Shown here: one piece after another, positions 40,655-49,926 of the stretch
Layout of the letters: each line of letters starts with the position of its first letter
How positions within the stretch are numbered: position 1 is the first letter of the stretch
Assembly (NCBI GenBank): GCA_937989585.1
Contig: CALKRW010000006.1
Coordinates: 1-64,000 of the forward strand
Source of the DNA: an uncultured Porphyromonadaceae bacterium
GTDB taxonomy: Bacteria; Bacteroidota; Bacteroidia; Bacteroidales; Muribaculaceae
Direction: 5' to 3'
DNA length: 64,000 bases
Translations under genes and position numbers: made by a program
Notes under the pieces: generated by a model
Told to the model about the DNA's origin: nothing
What the model saw: the letters and a program-made list of their open reading frames with translations, nothing else
Database searches by the model: none

Positions 40655-40832
40655 GCCCCTCAAAAGAAACCGCTCTCTTCAAAAGAGATTTTTCTCCTAA
40701 AAAACTCATTCCATCAGAAAATTGTTTGGCCAAACCTTTATCCATAGATAATTTCCCATTGTTAAAACACCCTCTGTTTTTACGATAAAACCACCGGGAT
40801 CCAAAGCCAAATAATCATATTCAAAAGCGTAC

Positions 40833-40872
40833 GCGGCTGTGACGTCCCCCAACGCCACAGCCGCCTTTATTT
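40833..40872 (+). terminator. Terminator downstream of the lipoprotein gene
   Basis: Perfect 9-bp stem GCGGCTGTG / CACAGCCGC (40833-40841 / 40856-40864), followed by CTTTATTTTG. Confidence 0.75.
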
Positions 40873-41140
40873 TGTTTTCGCACTAAATTGCTAAACTTTG
40901 TAAATTTTGACAATCTATTCAGCCGGGTGAGGGTGGTCGGGATTTTGGGTGCTTAACTTTGTGCTGTGATTAAGATAAACAAAAGTTGTGATTAAGAAGA
41001 TAATAGATTAATGAAGGAATAATGTGATAAAGACAAATATTAAAGATGTAATGAAGAAGATAAAGTTGTGATAAAGTTAGATTGATTAGTGAAAAGGTGA
41101 TTTGATGGATAGGGTCGGTGAGTGGTCGGCTTTGGCCATT
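40873..41140. other. Gene-free AT-rich region with degenerate direct repeats
   Basis: Purine-rich on the plus strand, with recurring GTGATTAAGA, AAGAAGATAA and GTGATAAAG words between about 40965 and 41075. I see no gene. Confidence 0.5.
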
Positions 41141-41174
41141 AAAAAGTTCAGGACAGCCGTTTGGGCAGTCCTGA
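41141..41174 (-). terminator. Terminator of the porZ-like gene
   Basis: TCAGGAC (41148-41154) pairs with GTCCTGA (41168-41174), with GCC/GGC inside. On the minus strand a T-run follows (ACTTTTTAAT). Confidence 0.7.
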
Positions 41175-41296
41175 GGAAGAGTACATTGAAATTATGGGTT
41201 ATTTTCAGTTGTGACTGATTGATGCTAATTGGTTTGCAGTCAGACGGAAAAGGCTTTGCCTAAGTCGCTGGCGGGAGTCCTGGTGTCAGCCTTGTC

Positions 41297-43756
41297 TCAG
41301 TTGATGACGAGGATTTTGGTGACGGCGCCGGAGGCGCTGCCGTTGGCGTTCTGGGAGGCGAAGACGAAGTAGACGCCCGAGCGGACGCGCTCACCGGCAC
41401 TGTTGCAGCCGTCCCATACGAACATGCCGCCGTTCGAGCGGCCCTGTGCGAAGACATTCCCTGCGGCATCGGCGATTTTCACCAGCGAGTTCTCCATCAG
41501 GCCTGTGACGGTGACAGGTCCCGTGTAGTCCGGACGCACGGGATTGGGATAGGCGTAGACGTCATCGTAACTGGCCGCCGCGGGCGAACTTGTCGATGAA
41601 TACGACACGAGGCCCGTAGCCATGCCGAAGTAGACGAGGTTAGAGTTCGGGTCGCAGAGTATCGAGTAAACCGAATTGGAGGGCAGAGGAGAGTTCTCCT
41701 TGTCGAAGTGCTCGATAATCCTGTCGCCGTCCTCGCTTACCAGGTAGACGCCCGACGATTCGGTGGCTATCCACTTGCGGTTGCTGCTGTCGACGGCTAT
41801 GTCGTTGATCTGCTCCGAATCGAGCAGGTAGTCGGCGTAGTTGGTGCCGTCGTTGCGCGGAACCTTCAGGCGGCGTATGCGCATGTTCGGGTCGGTGGCC
41901 TGCAGGGGATTGGTTATCTCGTACAGACCGGCCGAGGTTCCGAACCACACGCGGCCGCGCTCGTCCTCGACCGCGCAGTAGTGGTACATGGGCTTGTACG
42001 AGTTGCCGTCCTGGTCGATCATGTTGCTGAGGGCGTAGGCCACATCGTCGGCGGTGTTCGTGTATGTGCCCTTGGTGTCGTATGCTACGGCGGGGACTTC
42101 GTAACTGCCGTTGAATGTGAACATCATGCGCGACCTGCGGCAGATGAGCGAGCCCTGGTCCTTCCAGCCCGCGCCTGCCGGGGCCTCGAGCGTGGTGTGC
42201 TTCGACATCTGCCAGTCATCGCGGGTCACCTTGCTCAGGTCGCCCTTGAGTTTGGCCTTGGGCAATACCATGTACGAACTGTAGCGCGGGAAGTTGGTGT
42301 TGACCGACGCGCCGCACCACAGGTTGCCCTCCGGGTCGAAGTTTACGTCCCAACTCATCGGGAAGTAGCGGTTGTTCTCTGTCGCTGCAGAGGTATAGAA
42401 GTCAGGGTAAAGGCTGTTCTTGTAGTTGAATTTGGCGACCTCGACGCCGTTCTCGACCACGTACAGGCCCTCGATGGTCGCGGCTATGTAGTAGCGGTCG
42501 GGATTCTCGGGATCGACCGCTATGCGGCCCGAGCCGCCGTACAGGCGTTTGTTGTGGTTGAGGTTCTGCAGATAGGGAATGAGCGGGTTGTCGCCGCTTG
42601 CATCGTAGATGGAGACATCGTGGAACTCTCCGTTCTCCAGATAGTTGGTGTACGGTGTCTTGGCATATACGTCACCGCCGCCGATGCTCTTGATGTTGGT
42701 GTCGCCTATGTCCGAAAGATAGATGCGCTTGCAGTCGGGCGACAGGCGCATGTAGGCCACCTCGCGGACGTTCGAGCCGTTGACCGAGGCCTTGTCCTGA
42801 AGCACCGTGACGGGCGAGGTCGTGAGATTGTAGTTGCCGAGTCCCTCGGCATCGAGCACCCATGCGGATGCCGGGCTCGACTCAAAGGCTATGGTCTTGT
42901 TGCGGAAATCCTCGGGCAGCGCGGTCTCGCTGACAGTCTTGCCGTCCTCGTCGAGTATGATTATTTTGTCGGCCGTAATCACCTGAAGGGTGCCGTCGGC
43001 AAGTGTGACGGGATTCACCACGGGCTTGATGGATGTCACCTCGACCGTTTTGTCGTATGTCGACCAGTCGACCTTGATTATGACCACATTGCCGCTGTTG
43101 AGATAGTACAGGTTGTTGCCCACGCTGCCAAAGAGCGTACCCCAGCAGTCGCCCCAGTCGGTGAACTTGTCGAGCGAATTGTGGCGGTCGCCGACGGGGC
43201 TGCGGTAGAGTCTGTGTGTGTCGGCGTCGGGGAAGAGCACTATGTGGTCGTTGGCCACGGCGATGTTCTGTATGCTGCGGTTGTATACGCCCGATTCGGC
43301 TACCTGGTGTTTCTTCTCGTCGAAGACCACCATGCCGAACGCGGTCGCGCAGTAGATGCGTTCCTTGTGGAAGGCAACGTCGTTGACGGTTTTCGAGGTC
43401 GATAGCGAGGCATCCTTGATGTCGGGCATGTTGACCACACGGCCGTTGTCGTATACCAGGTCGACGTTGCCGTTGTCGTAGGCCACGAACAGATACTCGT
43501 CGTCGGGATTGTAGAATGCCTTGTCGATGTTGATGTCCGACAGTTTGTTCTGGGCGGTGTAGATGTACGTCTCGTTGCCCTCCTTGTCGTAGGAGAAGAG
43601 GCGACCCGCCGAAACGTAGTAGACCTTCGACTTGCCGTCGGCGAGTGCCGTGGCGTTCCCGTCGAACAGCGGGTAGATGGTCCACTCGCCCACGGCCTGT
43701 GCCGTGGCGGCGAGGCTTGCTGTGGCGGCGAGCAGAAGTAAGGCTTTTCTTATCAT
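41297..43756 (-). CDS. porZ: PorZ-like beta-propeller protein with T9SS C-terminal domain
   Basis: 819 aa with signal peptide (MIRKALLLLAATASLAATAQA). Begins with the PorZ beta-propeller start GEWTIYPLFDGNATALADG, then many propeller blades with two-component-regulator-type repeats (LYEITNPL, VYLVSEDG, VYSILCDPNSNLVYFG). The last ~80 residues match a type IX sorting/CTD fold (YPNPVRP ... DAAGNVFAQG ... VRSGVYFVFAS ... VTKILVIN). PorZ in Porphyromonas is a surface part of the T9SS attachment complex. Last gene of a leftward operon. Confidence 0.8.
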   Translation of the reverse strand: MIRKALLLLAATASLAATAQAVGEWTIYPLFDGNATALADGKSKVYYVSAGRLFSYDKEGNETYIYTAQNKLSDINIDKAFYNPDDEYLFVAYDNGNVDLVYDNGRVVNMPDIKDASLSTSKTVNDVAFHKERIYCATAFGMVVFDEKKHQVAESGVYNRSIQNIAVANDHIVLFPDADTHRLYRSPVGDRHNSLDKFTDWGDCWGTLFGSVGNNLYYLNSGNVVIIKVDWSTYDKTVEVTSIKPVVNPVTLADGTLQVITADKIIILDEDGKTVSETALPEDFRNKTIAFESSPASAWVLDAEGLGNYNLTTSPVTVLQDKASVNGSNVREVAYMRLSPDCKRIYLSDIGDTNIKSIGGGDVYAKTPYTNYLENGEFHDVSIYDASGDNPLIPYLQNLNHNKRLYGGSGRIAVDPENPDRYYIAATIEGLYVVENGVEVAKFNYKNSLYPDFYTSAATENNRYFPMSWDVNFDPEGNLWCGASVNTNFPRYSSYMVLPKAKLKGDLSKVTRDDWQMSKHTTLEAPAGAGWKDQGSLICRRSRMMFTFNGSYEVPAVAYDTKGTYTNTADDVAYALSNMIDQDGNSYKPMYHYCAVEDERGRVWFGTSAGLYEITNPLQATDPNMRIRRLKVPRNDGTNYADYLLDSEQINDIAVDSSNRKWIATESSGVYLVSEDGDRIIEHFDKENSPLPSNSVYSILCDPNSNLVYFGMATGLVSYSSTSSPAAASYDDVYAYPNPVRPDYTGPVTVTGLMENSLVKIADAAGNVFAQGRSNGGMFVWDGCNSAGERVRSGVYFVFASQNANGSASGAVTKILVIN

Positions 43757-43816
43757 TGGTTGTGGTATATGTGCGTGATGGTTTGGTTTATGTTCGTCCG
43801 GAGTGTGGGCCGGATG

Positions 43817-44413
43817 TCAGGCGTCCCCGTTGCAGAGGGCGTCGATGAATGCGCGGCAGGCGCGGGAGCGGTGGCTGATGGCGTTCTTTTCTTCGGCCGG
43901 TGCCTCGGCGAATGTCTTGTCCCAGCCCTCGGGCATGAACACGGGGTCGTAGCCGAAACCGCCCTGTCCGCGTGGAGCGCCGATGATGCGGCCCTCGACG
44001 CGGCCCTCGAAGAGGCGGGGCTCGCCGCCGTGCGGGATGTAGGCGATGACTGTGCGGAAACGTGCAGTGCGATTGTCTTCGGCGACTCCTTCGAGACGTT
44101 CGAGCAGCAGGCGCATGTTGGCCTGCGAGTCGTGGCCCGCTCCGGGTGCGTAGCGTGCGGAGCGCACGCCGGGCTCGCCGCCCAGGGCATCTACCTCGAG
44201 GCCCGTGTCGTCGGCTATGCAGTCGACCCCGTAACGGTCTGCGACCCAACGCGCTTTGGCGAGAGCGTTGCCCTCGAGCGTGGGTTCGTCTTCGGGAATG
44301 TCATCGTGGCAGTCTATGTCGTTGAGTGACAGCAGTTCGAGACGCCCCGCCGAAATGGCGCGGAGTTCCTCGAGTTTGTGGGCGTTGTTGGTGGCGAATA
44401 CCAGTCGTTTCAT
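43817..44413 (-). CDS. rdgB: Non-canonical purine NTP pyrophosphatase (RdgB/HAM1)
   Basis: 198 aa. Starts with the family signature FATNNAHKLEEL (residues 5-16); DDTGLEVDALGGEPGVRSARYA and GFGYDPVFMPEG are present. Hydrolyses dITP, XTP and related nucleotides to monophosphates, protecting DNA. 60 nt upstream of the porZ-like gene. Confidence 0.96.
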   Translation of the reverse strand: MKRLVFATNNAHKLEELRAISAGRLELLSLNDIDCHDDIPEDEPTLEGNALAKARWVADRYGVDCIADDTGLEVDALGGEPGVRSARYAPGAGHDSQANMRLLLERLEGVAEDNRTARFRTVIAYIPHGGEPRLFEGRVEGRIIGAPRGQGGFGYDPVFMPEGWDKTFAEAPAEEKNAISHRSRACRAFIDALCNGDA

Positions 44414-44515
44414 TGGCAGATATTTATACAGGTATCTAACGCGATAAAAGGTGTTTTATTGTCCTGCCCCGGTGCTTTCGTGTCCCGGACGCCCCGATGG
44501 CGTTCACGATGGTGT

Positions 44516-45094
44516 TCAGAAGCGTGCGGAGATGTACTGGCGGGGAAGTCCGTGACGCGCCACGCATACCGCCGTGTCGCGTTCCGAGTCGATGATGAGC
44601 CCGCGGAAGCCAGAGCGCACGAAACGCTCCTCGAAGATTCGGCGCATCGACTTGTCGCGCAGGTTGGTGAATACGGTATAGACGCCTTTTCCCCCGGGCA
44701 GTGACTTGGTGTCGGCCGGCACCATAAGGTCTTGGACCGAAAGGCCTTCCGTGCTGTCGACGATTATGAATTCGCTGTCAGTACACACTGTGTCGGCAAT
44801 CTGGGCGCGGGGTACGGTGCCGGCAATGAGCCTGCGCCACGACGGAGCATTTTCCGCACCGGATATCAGCGCCACCGAGCGGGGGTTGCGGTCGGCCAGC
44901 AGTCGCAGGACGGTGGCCGCCCCCCGGCTGCGCCTGTCCCCGGCGAAAAGCGCGCGTGCCCATGCCTCGCCATAGTAGCAGGCGTCGCTCCTGGGGCGCA
45001 GTACCTCGCTGACAAGCCGGTAGGCAAGCGGTGAGTGAACCCCGAATCCGCGGCCATGCCTCCAGTTCTTGTACCAACGGGCGAGACCTTTCAT
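44516..45094 (-). CDS. Probable class I methyltransferase-like protein, short
   Basis: 192 aa. The start (WYKNWRHGRGFGVHSPLAYRLV) matches a Bacteroidales group annotated as putative SAM-dependent methyltransferases. Those I recall are about 230-260 aa, and here the glycine-rich SAM motif is not evident (SVALISGAENAPSW sits in its place), so it may be degenerate. 23 nt after the YfhO gene. Confidence 0.5.
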   Translation of the reverse strand: MKGLARWYKNWRHGRGFGVHSPLAYRLVSEVLRPRSDACYYGEAWARALFAGDRRSRGAATVLRLLADRNPRSVALISGAENAPSWRRLIAGTVPRAQIADTVCTDSEFIIVDSTEGLSVQDLMVPADTKSLPGGKGVYTVFTNLRDKSMRRIFEERFVRSGFRGLIIDSERDTAVCVARHGLPRQYISARF

Positions 45095-45117
45095 TCCGTG
45101 ACGTTATTGGCCGGATC

Positions 45118-47748
45118 TCAGGCTTTCTTGTCCTCGGCGGGGTTAGGCTCGCACTTCGTGTCTTCGTGGCGGATGACGTAGAAGAACAGCGCGAGGAGCA
45201 CTGTCAGGTAAATCAGCGTCACGCATGTGTAGGCGATTGTGGTGGAGACGTGGATTGACTTCGGGTCGAATGTCATCGTGATTTCATGGCTTCCGGCGGG
45301 AACACGCATGGCGCGGAGAATGTAGTTTACGCGGGCCAGCGGAACCTCCTTGCCGTCGACGGTGGCGTGCCATCCCCACGGGAAGTAGACCTCGGAGAAT
45401 ACTGCCAGACCGCCCTTCGCGGTGGTGACCTTGTACTTCAGTTGATTGGGCGAATATTTGGTCATCACGATCTTGTCGCCGGGCACGAGCGAGGGCTGCT
45501 GCGAGCCGAGAATCTCGGCGAAGCGGCGGTCGGCGACGGTGACCTCGGCGGGAGCGAAGGTCTCGCTGCTGACGGCGGCCATCTCGGCGTCGGCGTTCGG
45601 GACGTAGACCAGCGAGTCGGCCAGCCATGCCGGACCCATCTCGGTGCCTCGGCGCTGATAGGTTAGGAACGACTGTCCCTGCTCGTCCTGGGCGACGCCG
45701 ATCTCGTATCGGGTGTTGAGCATGTCGAGGACAGCGGGGCTGTAGATGGCCTGACGCTCGATCATGTCGTTGTAGCGGTTGAGTTTGGCGGCGTGGTAGC
45801 CTCCTACCATGTGGTGGTGGGCCGAACGCTCGGGGCTTGTGAACGCGGAGTAGTCGATGACGCGGTAATAGTCCTTGTCCTGCATAATCTCCTTGTCTAT
45901 CCGGTCAGGCTCGAGGGGATCGTCGAAGTCGGCCATCGAGGTGACGAACGAGTCCTCGGCGACATAGCGCTTGTCGACGGTGTAGAGGTCGAAGACCACG
46001 ATGGCCCCGATGCCGAGCGCGCCCATGGCCTTCGTTATCATCTCCTTGGCGGCCAGCACGGTGAGTATGCCGCCGGCGATGAGTATCAGCAGCGAGCGTA
46101 TGCCGTCCTGCGATATCATGTCGAGACGGATTGCCTTGACGTTCTCGATAGTTGTCCTGAGCATTTCCTGCATCTGAGGGTCGGCGCCCTGGGTCATTGC
46201 GTCCTGGAACATCTTCTGCTCGTGCGACGACAGCGGTTCGCCGTAGAACGAGGGCCACAGCCATGCCACGAGGCAGAGCACGACGGGGAAGCCGAACGAG
46301 GCGATCAGGTCCTTGCGGTAGCGCTGCAGCGCGTCGGGCGTCGTGAAGAGTTTCTGCAGGCCGAGCATAGCCAGTAGCGGCACGCACATCGCGGCGATTA
46401 CCAGTGTGGTCTCGGCGGCGCGGAACTTGTTGTACATCGGGAAGTGGTATATCATCCAGTCGGTCAGCGCCGGGAAGTGGTTGCCCATGGCAAGGAGCGC
46501 CGAGAACACTGTGAGGACGAGAAGCGCCCATTTCTCGGGACCCTTGACGATGAAGCATCCCAGGAGGAAGAGCGCGCAGATCAGCGCGCCGAAGTAGAAC
46601 GGGCCGTTGGTGCCCGACGAGTCGGTCTTGCCGCCGAAGTACTGCGGCATCTGGACAAGCAGCTGGAACGGGTCGTTGTCAATCATCGACTGTTCGGCGC
46701 CCGGAGCCTGCGAAAGAGTCTGTGCCACCATGCGTCCGCCGGTGAGACGGCCTGATGCTCCGCCCTTGATGTTGGGGACGAGTAGGGTCATGGTCTCGGA
46801 GGGAGTGTTCGACCATCCTCCGATTTCCGACTTGGGCAGGCCTCCGGTGGGCTTCTCCGGCTCAATCGGCTGGCCGAACTCGTCGGTCTGCGGATTCTGG
46901 GCCTCGAGGGGAGTGAGTTCCGAGGCCGAGCGCTTGGTCTCCTTCGAGTATTCGTAGGTGTTGTAGAGGCTCGGCGCGTTGGCTCCGATGGCCAGGGCGC
47001 CGGCGACAAGGCATGCTCCCGAGGCTACGAGCCAGCGGCGCATGTGCTTGTGGCGGATGGCGTCGATAAGCCATGCGATGACAAGGGCGACGACGATGAA
47101 CGCCGAGTAGTAGGTTATCTGCGGGTGGTTGGCGTTGAGTTGCAGCATGGCGAACAGGGCCAGCAGCGCGGCTCCCGACAGCGGACGCCCGCGGTAGGCC
47201 AGGGCGATGGCGCCAATCATCGGCGGCATGTAGGTCAGTGCCAGGAATTTCCAGATGTGGCCTGCGCCGATGATGATGACGAAGTACGATGACAGACCCC
47301 ACGCCAGGGCGCCGATCAGTGCGTACCACCAGCGCATCTTCCAGCAGTAGCACATGATGAGGAAGCCGAACATCATCATGAACAGCAGGTTGGACGGAGT
47401 CGGCAGACCGAGGCCGTAGACATCGTTCAGCCAGTCGAACAGCGAGTTCGACTCATAACTCGGCGAAATCTGGAAGGTGGGCATGCCGCCGAACAGCGAG
47501 TTGGTCCACAGGGCCTTCTCGCCGGTCTCGGCCTCGTAGGCCTGGGCCTCGGCGCCGTTGGCCGCGCCCTGCACCTGGTCCTGCTGCGACAGCGTGTCGC
47601 CGGCGAAATTATTGGGGAAGAAAAACGCCAGTGACACCAGGGCCATCACGGCCATCGATACAAAGAATCCCCAAACCTGGGGCTTTTTTATCCAGTGCAC
47701 GAAGGCATCCTTGCTGAAATTCTTCTTAATGTTATCGACAGAAGACAT
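45118..47748 (-). CDS. YfhO-family polytopic membrane protein
   Basis: 876 aa. About 12 hydrophobic helices in the first 600 residues, including the conserved GTxW-like opening (FPNNFAGDTLSQQDQVQGA and LWTNSLFGGMPTFQIS) and a C-terminal soluble/extracytoplasmic domain with FSEVYFPWGWHATVDGKEVP, typical of YfhO. Relatives act in glycosylation of lipoteichoic acid or are otherwise unassigned in Bacteroidota. First gene of the leftward operon ending with the porZ-like gene. Confidence 0.85.
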   Translation of the reverse strand: MSSVDNIKKNFSKDAFVHWIKKPQVWGFFVSMAVMALVSLAFFFPNNFAGDTLSQQDQVQGAANGAEAQAYEAETGEKALWTNSLFGGMPTFQISPSYESNSLFDWLNDVYGLGLPTPSNLLFMMMFGFLIMCYCWKMRWWYALIGALAWGLSSYFVIIIGAGHIWKFLALTYMPPMIGAIALAYRGRPLSGAALLALFAMLQLNANHPQITYYSAFIVVALVIAWLIDAIRHKHMRRWLVASGACLVAGALAIGANAPSLYNTYEYSKETKRSASELTPLEAQNPQTDEFGQPIEPEKPTGGLPKSEIGGWSNTPSETMTLLVPNIKGGASGRLTGGRMVAQTLSQAPGAEQSMIDNDPFQLLVQMPQYFGGKTDSSGTNGPFYFGALICALFLLGCFIVKGPEKWALLVLTVFSALLAMGNHFPALTDWMIYHFPMYNKFRAAETTLVIAAMCVPLLAMLGLQKLFTTPDALQRYRKDLIASFGFPVVLCLVAWLWPSFYGEPLSSHEQKMFQDAMTQGADPQMQEMLRTTIENVKAIRLDMISQDGIRSLLILIAGGILTVLAAKEMITKAMGALGIGAIVVFDLYTVDKRYVAEDSFVTSMADFDDPLEPDRIDKEIMQDKDYYRVIDYSAFTSPERSAHHHMVGGYHAAKLNRYNDMIERQAIYSPAVLDMLNTRYEIGVAQDEQGQSFLTYQRRGTEMGPAWLADSLVYVPNADAEMAAVSSETFAPAEVTVADRRFAEILGSQQPSLVPGDKIVMTKYSPNQLKYKVTTAKGGLAVFSEVYFPWGWHATVDGKEVPLARVNYILRAMRVPAGSHEITMTFDPKSIHVSTTIAYTCVTLIYLTVLLALFFYVIRHEDTKCEPNPAEDKKA

Positions 47749-47773
47749 ATAAGTAACTTAGTTGGTGAGGTAA

Positions 47774-47806
47774 CAAATTTATTACACATTGAAGCCGTCG
47801 GTCAAA
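47774..47806 (-). promoter_or_regulatory. Promoter of the YfhO-rdgB-porZ operon
   Basis: Minus-strand TTTG (47806 to 47803), 21 nt, TAAATTTG (47781 to 47774), 25 nt before the start. Confidence 0.75.
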
Positions 47807-47910
47807 AACTCAGTCAATCGAGTCCCGTAACGGCTTGTGCAGAAGTAAAAAACACAAAGACATCATGGCGCCGACTAAAGACAACGCCACAATATCGTGC
47901 AAAAATAATA

Positions 47911-47949
47911 ATAAAATCCCGAACGCCAATAAATAAAATCCCGAACGCC
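47911..47949. repeat. Tandem 17-bp repeat, two copies
   Basis: ATAAAATCCCGAACGCC at 47911-47927 and 47933-47949, period 22 nt, exact. Confidence 0.8.
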
Positions 47950-48012
47950 GAAATTTTTCAAAAAAAGCGGCGCGCCGGTCGTGTAGTCTCGCTTTTTGTT
48001 CGAGAGGTGGTA

Positions 48013-48073
48013 TTTAGGTCTTAGGTCAGAGAGACAAGGGGCGAGGTTGTTTTAGGTGTTAGGTCAGAATGAC
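48013..48073. repeat. Direct repeat pair, 23 bp
   Basis: TTTAGGTSTTAGGTCAG-type units at 48013-48035 and 48051-48073, three mismatches apart. Each unit contains an internal TTAGGT doublet. Confidence 0.7.
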
Positions 48074-48304
48074 GAAGTAAGTCAAAAGGTCGGGGGATGT
48101 ATTGTATATGCAGTGGACGCGATGTGCTTTTTATAAAATTTATTAAAAGTTTAAGGAATTTTACATTTTTATTTGCATTTGTCAGTCAAAAGCCATAAAT
48201 TTAGGGACGATTTATATTCTGCCAACAAGGTTAATGTCTTTATGGAATGACAGTGCATTCCGCTGGATAGGTAGAATGTATAGGACAAACAAATTGTAGT
48301 CAAA

Positions 48305-48841
48305 ATGAGAAAGTTAGTTTATATATTGATTTTTATTATCGGTAGTGTGTCGATAGGCTGCAATAGTATTGGGAAAGGAAATAAAGTTACTGCAAATGAT
48401 TCGATTGAGTTTTACTACGATGTTCTTTTTTATTTGAGAAAGTCACCGGATACAACTGACTTTCAATATCTATTTATCAAACGAGGACTAAGAACTTACG
48501 AATTATACAATGAGCATTCAGGTTCTGAAATAGGTTCTTAGGTGCGAAAAGGCGATACTTTGTACATGACACCTGAGTTATCAATGTACCATCCTGATTC
48601 TGTCAAACCCAGCATTGTCAAATTATCAGGTTCATTAACCCCGGATTCCATGAACATACAAAAGAAATTCCTGGTGAAAAACCTGGGGATACAACTGAAA
48701 GATGTTACGCCTTGCAATGTCAAAGATATTAATCCATCATACAAAAATTATATATCTGACGAATATTTTATGGTTGGATCAGATTTGCCCAAGGGTTATT
48801 TAAAAAAATTGGCAAAGCAACAAAAAAGGTCCGGAAAATAG
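48305..48841 (+). pseudogene. Small exported protein interrupted by an amber codon
   Basis: 178 sense codons in one frame, split by TAG at 48539-48541 (codon 79). Lipobox-like SIGC at residues 16-19 suggests a lipoprotein. The paralogue 40 nt downstream (48882-49439) aligns across the interruption: LGSETGTYEQKGDTLYMTP there, SGSEIGS-stop-VRKGDTLYMTP here, so the TAG replaces a Tyr codon. Function unknown; a conserved GDTLYMTP core and a phrase on NIQK-FL-KN follow. Confidence 0.7.
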
Positions 48842-48881
48842 GATAAAACAGTCATAATTAGATAACTAGATAATATTACAC

Positions 48882-49439
48882 ATGAAGAAGTTAATTTATA
48901 TTGTCATTCTAATTACCGGCATAATTTCAATCCCCGGCAACTGTATAGCAAAAGGAAATAAAGAATCAGCTGACGACTACAATATTTTTTCGGATAGCCA
49001 GGTCCTTTTATATCAGAGAGAAACAGCAGAGATGGCCTGGTATATATATCTAATATTCAAACCCTTACAAAAATCTTATGATTTGTATGATTTAATTTTA
49101 GGATCTGAGACAGGCACATATGAGCAAAAGGGAGATACATTATACATGACACCTTTATTGGGTTTTGGCCGTTCTCATGCCAATAATAAATTTGCCATCA
49201 AAAAATTGCCAGATACGTTAACGTTGGATCCGGATAATAATTTGAATATACAAAAGACATTCTTAATTAAGAATAATGGAGTCCAATTGATAGACTTAAC
49301 AACTTATCACACTGTAGATATAAATCTTGTTCCCAAATCTTTCATATCTTATGATAAATATTTCATGATAGGATCGGAATTCCCGGAAAAATATTTGAAA
49401 TATGCTAAAAAACAATTGAAGAATAAAACTGATAAGTAA
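48882..49439 (+). CDS. Small exported protein, paralogue of the upstream pseudogene
   Basis: 185 aa with an N-terminal hydrophobic segment (residues 4-18, LIYIVILITGIISIP) that acts as signal or lipoprotein leader (Cys at 21). Shares LYMTP, NIQKTFLIKNNGVQL and the YFMIGSEFPEKYLK end with the preceding interrupted gene. AT-rich. No known family. Followed by a terminator. Confidence 0.65.
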   Translation: MKKLIYIVILITGIISIPGNCIAKGNKESADDYNIFSDSQVLLYQRETAEMAWYIYLIFKPLQKSYDLYDLILGSETGTYEQKGDTLYMTPLLGFGRSHANNKFAIKKLPDTLTLDPDNNLNIQKTFLIKNNGVQLIDLTTYHTVDINLVPKSFISYDKYFMIGSEFPEKYLKYAKKQLKNKTDK

Positions 49440-49474
49440 CGATTGGAGTGAATCGACGCTCCATTTAGCACTAT

Positions 49475-49515
49475 AAAAACTAAGTCGAGACTGCTGCAGC
49501 CTCGACTTAGTTTTG
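49475..49515. terminator. Bidirectional terminator
   Basis: Perfect 14-bp stem (49476-49489 / 49501-49514) with an 11-nt loop, flanked by A-run and T-run; serves the convergent genes on both sides. Confidence 0.85.
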
Positions 49516-49548
49516 TTGCGAATGGGTGATTCGGTATTGGACCGGATG

Positions 49549-49842
49549 TTATTTTGTTGCCAGTTCTATGCCTTTGGCTACGGAGGCGGACATCATGTCC
49601 TCAACGGCCTTTTTGAATTCGGGGTTGTCCAGAAGGGCTTTCTCTTCTTCCTCGGAGAGGCCCAGGTCATCGCTTTTCTTCTCCATTTCATCTGTGATCT
49701 TCTCGATGTCTTCCATAGACTCGGCGTCCTTGATCTGCTCTGTGGCTTCCTTGACGAGATCGATGGCCTTTTCTTCCTTGCTTGTGCAAGACACTACCAG
49801 CATACCGAGGCCGATGGCCATTACAAGAAATAGTTTTTTCAT
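49549..49842 (-). CDS. Small acidic lipoprotein
   Basis: 97 aa from ATG 49842. Lipobox VVSC at residues 16-19 (LGMLVVSCTSKEEK). The mature part is rich in Glu, Asp and Lys and probably helical. Family unknown. An upstream in-frame start is excluded by the promoter at 49895. Confidence 0.65.
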   Translation of the reverse strand: MKKLFLVMAIGLGMLVVSCTSKEEKAIDLVKEATEQIKDAESMEDIEKITDEMEKKSDDLGLSEEEEKALLDNPEFKKAVEDMMSASVAKGIELATK

Positions 49843-49894
49843 AATCGTGGATTTTTTGGGATTTGTAAAATTGTAATTTAGAAATAAGGATGGA

Positions 49895-49926
49895 CAAAGA
49901 TAGGCCATAAAAACGGATTGTCCAAA
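49895..49926 (-). promoter_or_regulatory. Promoter of the small lipoprotein gene
   Basis: Minus-strand TTTG (49926 to 49923), 20 nt, TATCTTTG (49902 to 49895). Exact consensus. Confidence 0.8.

Larger units (their letters stand above)
47807..48304. other. Gene-free AT-rich intergenic region with short repeats
   Basis: 498 nt with no supported gene. It contains the two repeat pairs listed at 47911 and 48013 and otherwise AT-rich DNA upstream of the small-lipoprotein cluster. Confidence 0.5.

Noticed and set aside
40965..41075. CRISPR array
   Set aside because: The repeats are short and degenerate, with no regular spacer length and no cas genes. No CRISPR array was seen elsewhere in the window.
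41708..43405. 565-codon plus-strand frame opposite the porZ-like gene
   Set aside because: Val/Gly/Arg-rich shadow; the minus-strand protein has signal peptide, propeller repeats and sorting domain.
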